Below are positions 1-6,100 of a stretch of 7,841 nt of DNA, in pieces (position 1 is the stretch's first letter; every line of letters starts with the position of its first letter). The DNA is from an uncultured Ruminiclostridium sp. (GTDB taxonomy: Bacteria > Bacillota > Clostridia > Oscillospirales > Ruminococcaceae). Location of the stretch: NCBI GenBank assembly GCA_934490165.1, contig CAKSTB010000036.1:1-7841 (forward strand), read 5' to 3'. The position numbers and the translations under genes were made by a program. The notes under the pieces are model-generated. The model was not told the origin of the DNA. It did not search any database and saw only the letters and a program-made list of their open reading frames with translations.

Positions 1-57
1 TTTACTGTTCATTTTTTCGGTGTCGTGCATTATCTCATCTTCTAACATTGGTGCCAT
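1..57 (-). CDS. N-terminus of an unidentified downstream gene (partial)
   Basis: An ATG at 57-55 opens a frame that stays open to the left edge and gives 19 residues, MAPMLEDEIMHDTEKMNSK. An AGGAGG sequence lies 7 bases upstream, which supports this start. The visible stretch is acidic and has no signal peptide or membrane segment. The gene follows the coupling protein by only 11 bases, so it is very probably co-transcribed with it and may also belong to the transfer operon. Nineteen residues are too few to name a family; related elements can carry type IV secretion genes at this position, but that is context only. Confidence 0.7.
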   Translation of the reverse strand, partial: MAPMLEDEIMHDTEKMNSK

Positions 58-64
58 ATAGATA

Positions 65-70
65 CCTCCT
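65..70 (-). promoter_or_regulatory. Ribosome binding site overlapping the coupling protein stop codon
   Basis: The minus strand reads AGGAGG, ending 7 bases before the ATG at 57. Its first bases are shared with the TAG stop codon (71-69) of the coupling protein gene, so ribosomes ending the upstream gene stop on the site that starts the next. This arrangement usually means translational coupling. Confidence 0.75.
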
Positions 71-2132
71 ATCCTATGAATTCATCGATAGTCGGAATTT
101 CATAATCGGCTATCAATTCTTCCTCGTCAATTTCTGCAAGCACGCTCTGATGTTCACTAAGCTGAGCATCTCTTGCGGCTTCTTCAAACTGGCGCTGTAG
201 TTCTGCTTGTTCGGCACGTTCTTGTTCTGCCTGTTCCTGCTCGGACTGCTCACGCATTGCCTTTTCTTCTGACACTGACTGTTCCATAAGCTGTGCCATT
301 TTTGTTTTCACCTCCTTGAGTTTCTTTATTTGTTCATTATCAGAATACATCTCGTTTATATCGGTATTGTTTGGTATTCCGCTCGGAAACGAGCTACCGA
401 CTTTACTGATAAGCGGATGTGATAATGTGTCAAACTTATATAACCAAAATGGCGGATATTCGTCGAGAAATTCGATCATATATCCGCCATATTTCTTTTT
501 AATTTTCGGTGACGCCTTAAACGCTCGTAGCAATTCTGATGTAGTCAGCAAGTCACGTCCTTGATAACTTTCATTGTCGGAACTACTTCCGCCGGTTGTC
601 GTACCTTGACTGTGACCTTTAGTATCAATTCGTACAGTTGTCTTATCCAACTTTTCGACAATATATTTTCGGGTTTCCAAGTCCGGTGCGCCGAGGTAAG
701 TAAATAAGGAACAGTTTCCTATAATACTCTCCCAGTTGTCCTTGTACAAAGCCTTGAGCTGAGGCAACGACTGTAAAACAATACAGGCTCTGATGTTGTT
801 GGAACGTATAACGGCTGTGATTTTGTCGAAATTCGGTATACGTCCTATATTAGCAAATTCGTCAAGCTCTATCGATACAAGCAACGGCAGTCTGCCATTG
901 TGCTTGAAATTAGCACAGTACATAAGTCGTGCAAACAGCTGAGAATAGAACATATTGCATATAGCCTTATATGTTGTATCAGCAGGCGGAACAATCAGAA
1001 ATATAGCCGTCTTTTCAACGCCGATATTGTCAAAGTCCATTTCATCGATTACGGTTAAATCGTTGACATCTTCTACTGCCCACAAATCAAGACGTGTGGA
1101 TAGCGTTTTTGCGATACCACCCATAGTTTCTTCAGGAGTACCTTTAATGCCGTTCCAGTTAATTGTAGCGGCATCGTAAGGATGTTCGATCGAGTGCTTA
1201 TTAAGGCAACGAGCCAACTCACATAATTCGTCTATTCTTCCATTTTTGTATGTGATGCTGTTAAGCAGTCTGACTACACGACCGAAGCATTTCACTTCAC
1301 CTTCCGCTTTCCAAAGATATATCATTATCGCAGTCAACAACGATTTTGCTGAACCTGACCAGAAATCTTCTTTATCATCGTCACCGGCAGAGGCATTAAT
1401 AAATGTGTTTGCCAAAACAACAATATCCTGTTCATCATTGATGTAAACAAACGGGTTGTATGCGTTGGTTTTTTTGATGTTAATCAGATTGAACACTCGC
1501 ACCTTATACCCATTTTCCATAAGTAGCTTTGCGGTATCTCTGTAAAGCTCACCTTTGGGATCGGTCACAACATAGCTTCCATACATCTGAATAATATCAG
1601 GTTTGATTTTTCTGAATGTTTTTCCTGCACCGGGACCGCCGATTAGTATTTCGTTCAGATTATGCGGTTCATAGTAGCGACCTTGAGGATTGTTGACGGT
1701 AACATAGAATTTGTTGCCGATTGGAATACCGGTTTCATCGCTATTTTCTTTTGCGTCACGCTCAGTTGCCCAATCAGCACTTCCGGCTTCTACGCCTTTA
1801 TAATCATCGTAATTTTTACTGAATAGCATAAGCGCAAGCAGTGACAGAATAACAACGTAAATGTACCAAACTGAACCATGCGATTGCATTATTGCACCGA
1901 TATCAAAAGGCGCTGTGAAAGTAGGATTAGTCCAATATGGCATGGACTTTATCAGCACCGACAAATTTAAATTATCTGATGATATGTTGTTGTCGTATGC
2001 GTAGCACTGTAAGCTGTAAATCAGGTAAGATATAATCAGGAATGTGATTACACCTATAACAGAAATAAGTATAACACCGGTCTTTAAGACGGATTTGCTG
2101 TTTTTGTGCCGCAATTTGTTTTTGTTTGCCAT
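69..2132 (-). CDS. Type IV secretion coupling protein, VirD4/TraG family ATPase
   Basis: This 687-residue protein is a conjugative coupling ATPase, expected to sit in the membrane and pass the relaxase-DNA complex to the type IV secretion channel. Seen in sequence: two membrane helices at about residues 17-41 and 88-104, Walker A GGPGAGKT at 165-172, the VTDPKGEL strand at 189-196, a Walker B region ending in LDEFANIGRIPNF at 423-435 with Asp424-Glu425, a QSLPQL motif at 454-459, and GRDLLTTSELLR at 525-536, all in the usual family order. After about residue 600 it carries a Gln/Glu-rich, probably coiled-coil tail (to about 660) and an acidic end, longer than the roughly 600-residue Firmicutes relatives I know. 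The start at 2132 is chosen because AAAGGAGG lies just upstream; an in-frame GTG at 2165 is rejected because that reading would translate the ribosome binding site. It follows a two-helix membrane protein gene and precedes another gene by 11 bases. Confidence 0.95.
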   Translation of the reverse strand: MANKNKLRHKNSKSVLKTGVILISVIGVITFLIISYLIYSLQCYAYDNNISSDNLNLSVLIKSMPYWTNPTFTAPFDIGAIMQSHGSVWYIYVVILSLLALMLFSKNYDDYKGVEAGSADWATERDAKENSDETGIPIGNKFYVTVNNPQGRYYEPHNLNEILIGGPGAGKTFRKIKPDIIQMYGSYVVTDPKGELYRDTAKLLMENGYKVRVFNLINIKKTNAYNPFVYINDEQDIVVLANTFINASAGDDDKEDFWSGSAKSLLTAIMIYLWKAEGEVKCFGRVVRLLNSITYKNGRIDELCELARCLNKHSIEHPYDAATINWNGIKGTPEETMGGIAKTLSTRLDLWAVEDVNDLTVIDEMDFDNIGVEKTAIFLIVPPADTTYKAICNMFYSQLFARLMYCANFKHNGRLPLLVSIELDEFANIGRIPNFDKITAVIRSNNIRACIVLQSLPQLKALYKDNWESIIGNCSLFTYLGAPDLETRKYIVEKLDKTTVRIDTKGHSQGTTTGGSSSDNESYQGRDLLTTSELLRAFKASPKIKKKYGGYMIEFLDEYPPFWLYKFDTLSHPLISKVGSSFPSGIPNNTDINEMYSDNEQIKKLKEVKTKMAQLMEQSVSEEKAMREQSEQEQAEQERAEQAELQRQFEEAARDAQLSEHQSVLAEIDEEELIADYEIPTIDEFIG

Positions 2133-2137
2133 TACAC

Positions 2138-2145
2138 CCTCCTTT
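2138..2145 (-). promoter_or_regulatory. Ribosome binding site of the coupling protein gene
   Basis: The minus strand reads AAAGGAGG, five bases before the ATG at 2132. It fixes the start and excludes the upstream GTG. The GGAGG core (2142-2138) can pair with CTTCC of the leader (2214-2210), so the site may be partly hidden in mRNA structure. Confidence 0.85.
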
Positions 2146-2149
2146 AAAT

Positions 2150-2165
2150 GTGCTATCAGTAGCAC
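2150..2165. repeat. Palindrome copy 1, GTGCTA-TCAG-TAGCAC
   Basis: A dyad of two perfect 6-base arms around TCAG, extended to 7 bases by flanking T/A (2149 and 2166). It matches the second copy at 2186-2201 in both arms; only the central four bases differ. It lies 4 bases upstream of the AAAGGAGG of the coupling protein gene. Possible roles are an operator half of a paired site or an arm of the larger hairpin. No matching regulator gene is in the window. Confidence 0.8.
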
Positions 2166-2185
2166 AAATTATTTTTTTTTAAATT

Positions 2186-2201
2186 GTGCTACTGGTAGCA
2201 C
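2186..2201. repeat. Palindrome copy 2, GTGCTA-CTGG-TAGCAC
   Basis: Second copy of the dyad, with centre 36 base pairs from that of copy 1. Its reverse complement differs from copy 1 at a single position, so the two are at once direct and inverted repeats. The spacer between the copies (2166-2185) is entirely A and T, with nine T in a row at 2172-2180. Confidence 0.8.
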
Positions 2202-2219
2202 GTTTACGGGGAAGTATTC

Positions 2220-2912
2220 TTAAATAATCTCAATCACATAGTCACCCTCCTTCAGATGTTCATTTATAGCAAAGCAACAAGTTGCATCGTTGTCCGAATG
2301 TTTGTATTTTACACTTGTTAAAAACACTTCTCCGGTATCTTTGTTAGTAAGTCGCAATTGTATCTGCGATTCTGGAATGTGTGTTCTTATTATATTAGCA
2401 AACATCATCGGTACTTTACTTAGATCAACGCCATCTCCAAAAGTAACTAAAACAACCTCAGGACTATTGCAAAGGTAGCTTGTGTATAGACAATTTTTCA
2501 TGTACGGTTTACCATTTACATTACAATACACTATTTGAGATACATTATCGTATATTTTCTTTGTAAGCTCAGCAGTATTACATTCACCTGTAAGCAACCT
2601 ATAGTACGCCCTTTTCTTATACAGGTCTTTTACATCTTTTTTGTCTATGCAGAACAATGTCAATTGTATGGCTACGGCGATAATACCAAACACAATTGCA
2701 ATAATAGCTAAAGCGGTGGCTTCTTTTAAAAACAATAGTGTTATACCAACTAGCAGAACAACATCATAAAAAACAAGTGTTTTTTCTTCTTTCAGCATAT
2801 CGAAAATTATCTTTTTCCTTAGTGATTTTGCTAACTTATTCAGACTATCGTTTTCAGGTAACACTTCATAGGTAATTCCGCAATCACCGAGCATTCTTTC
2901 TATGTTCTTCAT
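2220..2912 (-). CDS. Two-helix membrane protein of unknown function
   Basis: The frame encodes 230 residues and starts at an ATG with AAAGGAGGAG six bases upstream. I do not recognise the family. Seen in sequence: a charged N-terminal region (1-45, with a basic KSLRKK at 29-34), two hydrophobic helices at about 46-62 and 66-88 separated by a short KEA turn, a basic stretch at 91-101 (KKDVKDLYKKR), and a soluble C-terminal domain of about 130 residues ending in IEII. The basic stretches flanking the hairpin suggest that both ends are cytoplasmic, by the positive-inside rule. The C-terminal domain alternates short hydrophobic strands and polar turns, as in a mixed alpha/beta fold. Eight Cys are scattered through the protein. 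It lies 75 bases after the adhesin gene and 87 before the coupling protein gene, so a role in the conjugation apparatus is plausible from position alone. Its base composition is more A+T rich than that of the adhesin gene. Confidence 0.85.
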   Translation of the reverse strand: MKNIERMLGDCGITYEVLPENDSLNKLAKSLRKKIIFDMLKEEKTLVFYDVVLLVGITLLFLKEATALAIIAIVFGIIAVAIQLTLFCIDKKDVKDLYKKRAYYRLLTGECNTAELTKKIYDNVSQIVYCNVNGKPYMKNCLYTSYLCNSPEVVLVTFGDGVDLSKVPMMFANIIRTHIPESQIQLRLTNKDTGEVFLTSVKYKHSDNDATCCFAINEHLKEGDYVIEII

Positions 2913-2916
2913 CTTT

Positions 2917-2926
2917 CTCCTCCTTT
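2917..2926 (-). promoter_or_regulatory. Ribosome binding site of the two-helix membrane protein gene
   Basis: The minus strand reads AAAGGAGGAG. The AGGAGG core (2924-2919) ends six bases before the ATG at 2912, which supports that start over internal Met codons. Confidence 0.85.
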
Positions 2927-2941
2927 AATTGCCACCATTAA

Positions 2942-2963
2942 GGCGGCAGAAAAACCTGCCGCC
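2942..2963 (-). terminator. GC-rich stem-loop after the adhesin gene, possible weak terminator or attenuator
   Basis: The minus strand has GGCGGCAG, a six-base loop GTTTTT, then CTGCCGCC: a perfect 8-base stem starting 24 bases after the adhesin stop codon. It is followed by TTAATGG rather than a U run, so it is not a standard intrinsic terminator. Readthrough to the next gene seems likely. It may lower downstream expression or protect the 3' end of the adhesin mRNA. Confidence 0.4.
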
Positions 2964-2987
2964 CAGTGACATAAAATTTAATGCTGT

Positions 2988-3110
2988 TTAGTGTTTATGC
3001 TGCTTTCGCCGCGGGGATATCAGAAGAATAGCGCCTGCACTAAGCGCAACCGCTGATATGATGATCAACACAGTCTGAAATTCATCATTGCGCACACCTG
3101 ACGGCGGGTT
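2988..3110 (-). other. C-terminal cell wall sorting signal with NPPSG motif
   Basis: The last 40 residues have the order expected of a sortase substrate: NPPSG (coding bases 3110-3096), a short polar spacer VRNDEFQT, a hydrophobic helix VLIIISAVALSAGAILLI, then RRKQHKH. The pentapeptide departs from LPxTG at Leu (Asn here) and Thr (Ser here). Clostridial sortases that accept (S/N/P)PxTG-type signals are known, so a dedicated sortase, perhaps on the same element, is inferred. Confidence 0.8.
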
Positions 3111-6100
3111 GTTGCCATTGTACATTTCTGCGGTAGCAATTGCACCATCGCGGTCAATTGTCAGCTGTACATCAGCCGGTAATACATAACCTGCAGAAGC
3201 GGTATCCTTGATTTCGTGTATGGTATATTCGCCGGCTCTCAGGTCGGTTATTCTTATAATACCATTTTTGTCGGTAGTATAGGTTTTATTGAAGTCCTGA
3301 CCTGTGTATGCTTTTCCGGTTACTTCAAAATGGAAACCCTCAACCTTTTTATCATACGAGGTTTTCACTATCTTGATTTCGCCCTTCTGCGGTGAGTTAA
3401 TGAACGTTCCCTTACCAAGCTCATCGTTGGAAACTTCTACGGTTTCGCCGTCATTTGCGATCTGGAAATAGTAGAAATTTACATCACGGACGAAGTATTC
3501 CGGAGCCTTTGTTTCCTGTACATAGTATTCACCGTATACAAGTCCCTCAAGGCTGTACACGCCTGTTTCGGTTTCCTTCATTGTGCCGACTACGGTTTTC
3601 TTGTCAGATTTATAAACTGTAAATACAGCACCTGTCAATTTATTTTCGGGATAGTCCTCATCAACCTTCGTCAATGTGACATTGCCGACAATAACCTTAT
3701 TGACAAACTCTGCACTTGCAGTTGCGTCCTTAGTTACCGTGATTGTCTTGACCTGTGTCTTAGGCAGATAACCCTCAGCATTGTTGATTTCGGTTATCGT
3801 ATATTTTCCGGTCGGCAGTTCCGCAAGTTCAAACTTGCCGTTTGTCAGCATAAAACGTGCTTCTGCTGTCTGACTGCCGTTATATACATACTTGCCGTTC
3901 TTTGATACAGCCTTTAAATATGCACCGTCAGCGTTCTTTACAGTGAAGTATACATTCTTTTCAAGTTCTGCCTTCTGAGCTGTTGTCAGCCCGTTGGGGT
4001 TTGTCCATTTCTTTATGATACTTGCGTTGCCTGTGTCACGCTCGTTTACAAACGTTGCCGTTGCTGTCTGATTTCTTACTACAGTTATCTTTACGGGATT
4101 TTCCGACTTGATTGTGTAATCGGAAAGTGTGCTGAATTCTGTCACAGTGTAGTCACCTGTAGGCAGTTCTGCGATTGTAAATTTGCTGTTTTTCAGAACG
4201 TATCTGAATTCTGTTGTGCTTTCGCCGTTATATGTGTATACGCCGTCTGCACCTGTAGCTGTGATGTACTTGCCGTTGCTGTCCTTTACAGTGAAATACA
4301 GGCTCTTTTCAAGCTCCGCTTTCATCTGTGCGATTTCATCGGCTGTCATATCTGCTGTACTTTTGTCAAGTTTCCATTCCTTGATTACAGCACCGTGACC
4401 GTAAGGATATTCGTTAAAGTCGGATTTTCCGATTTCGTTGCTTACCGATACAGTAGCGTTTGCTGTTTTAAGTGTTACAGCGTGTGCGTTTGTGTCAAGG
4501 TAGTAGCCTTCGGGAGCTGTAAGCTCCTTGACATAGTATGTTGTACCTGTTGCACTGCTTATAGGTAAGTTGTTGCAAGTGTACACTCCTGTAGCTGTTT
4601 CGATAATCTCTGCATTTACAAGTGTGCTGTCAGTGTCCGACTTATACGCCTTTGCTACTGTCTTGCAAGTGCTGTCGGTATAGATACCGAATGTAGCACC
4701 TGTTACCTTTTCGCCTGTCTTTGCGTCAACCTTGTTGATAACAATGTGACCGAAAGGCTTGTTTTCAAACGTTGCAGTAGTAGTTGCATTGCTCTTTACT
4801 TCAATCGCCTGATTTGCAGGTGTGATATATCCGACTGTCTTGCCGTCCTTTACTTCCTTTACGGTATAAGTACCGATAAGGAGGTTTGATATATTGATTT
4901 CGCCCTTTGCGTCTGTTGTGTATGTCTTGGTTGCTACGGGTGTGCCGTTAAGAGCCGTGCCGGAAACTTCAAACTTCCAACCGGAAAGAACACCGTCTGC
5001 ACTTCTCTTGACTATCTTTATATCGCCCTTCTGCGGAGCATTGGGGAACTTGTCGTTGCCGTTGATTGACACATCGACAACCTTGCCTGCGTCAGAAATT
5101 GTGAACTGATAGAATGTGTTGTCGATATTGTAATACTTCGGTGCTTTTGTTTCCTTGAGGTAGTATGTGCCTGCCGGGATTTCGTCAAGCTGATATGTAC
5201 CCTTTGATGTTTCTGCGAGTTTGCCGTATACAGTAGCCTTGTCAGAATTGTATACAGTAAATTCAGCGCCGCTCAGAAGTACATCGGGATGATCTGCGTC
5301 AACCTTTGTCGTTCTGACCGAGCCTAAAGGCGTTTCATAGAATTTCGATGTAGCATTGTTTGAAACTGCTACGGTTGAATTTGCCGTTTTAAGCGTTACC
5401 GGGTGTACGTCTGTGTCGATAGCGTAATGGTCGGGAGCTGAAAGCTCCTTGACATAGTAAGTTGTGCCGTTCTTGCTCTCAATCGGCAGGAAGTTGCAAG
5501 TATACTTGCCTGTAGCACTTTCTGTAATTACTGCGTCTATCAGCGTATCATCGGTAGCTGATGTATACGCCTGGGCAGGATTTTCACAGTCGGCGTCAGT
5601 GAATATGCCGAATTTTGCACCGCTCAGAGCCGCATTGGTTACGCTGTCAACCTTGTTGATAACGATATTCGCATACGGTTTGTTGGTAAAATTAACAGTT
5701 TTTACCGTATCGGTCTTTACCTCGATGTCTTTGCTATCCTCGGTAATATAGCCGAATGTTTTATCTGTCTTTACTTCGGTGACCTTATAATCACCGATAC
5801 GAATATTACTAATCGTGATTGTGCCATTTGCGTCGGTGGTAAATGTCTTGTCGTAGCTCTGTCCGGTCTTGGCTGTGCCGGTTACTCTGAACTGCCAGCC
5901 ACTTAACACACCGTCCGCACTGTGCTTTACAATGCTTATCGTACCTGTCATAGCCTTGTTGGTAAACACTTTCTTTACCGAGCCGGCAGGAGTGATGGTA
6001 AAAGTCACGGGGTCGATTGAGAAGCTGTAACCTGTTGTGCCGCTTACTTCATACACTGTGTATTCTTCTCTTGCGGGAAGCTCATTTGCGATAAAGTTAT

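Larger units (their letters stand above)
2138..2214 (-). promoter_or_regulatory. Long leader hairpin that may hide the coupling protein ribosome binding site
   Basis: Worked out by hand. In the minus-strand RNA, 2201-2180 pairs with 2171-2150 over up to 22 positions with two mismatches, leaving a loop of eight A. Below this, UAAA (2206-2203) pairs with UUUA (2148-2145). After a small internal loop, CUUCC (2214-2210) pairs with GGAGG (2142-2138) using one G-U pair. The stop codon of the upstream gene (2222-2220) lies 5 bases before the base of the structure, so a ribosome finishing that gene would cover CUUCC and free the ribosome binding site. The pairing is seen; its regulatory meaning is inference, and no folding energy was computed. 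Confidence 0.5.

Noticed and set aside
2133..2165. Upstream GTG start for the coupling protein, adding 11 residues
   Set aside because: The extra codons run through a palindrome and translate the AAAGGAGGG ribosome binding site; the ATG at 2132 has ideal spacing.
2150..2180. Hairpin followed by a T run read on the plus strand as an intrinsic terminator
   Set aside because: There is no plus-strand gene for it to end, the T run is set 6 bases away from the stem, and the T run is better explained as the loop of the larger hairpin.
2138..2214. The twin palindromes as an origin of transfer
   Set aside because: No relaxase gene is next to it and no recognisable nick motif is seen; the position in a short spacer before a ribosome binding site favours gene regulation.
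4504..5446. Short palindromes GGAGCT-N3-AGCTCC near 4504 and 5432
   Set aside because: They fall in the same codons of modules C1 and C2 (KEL-S/T-AP) and follow from the shared protein sequence.
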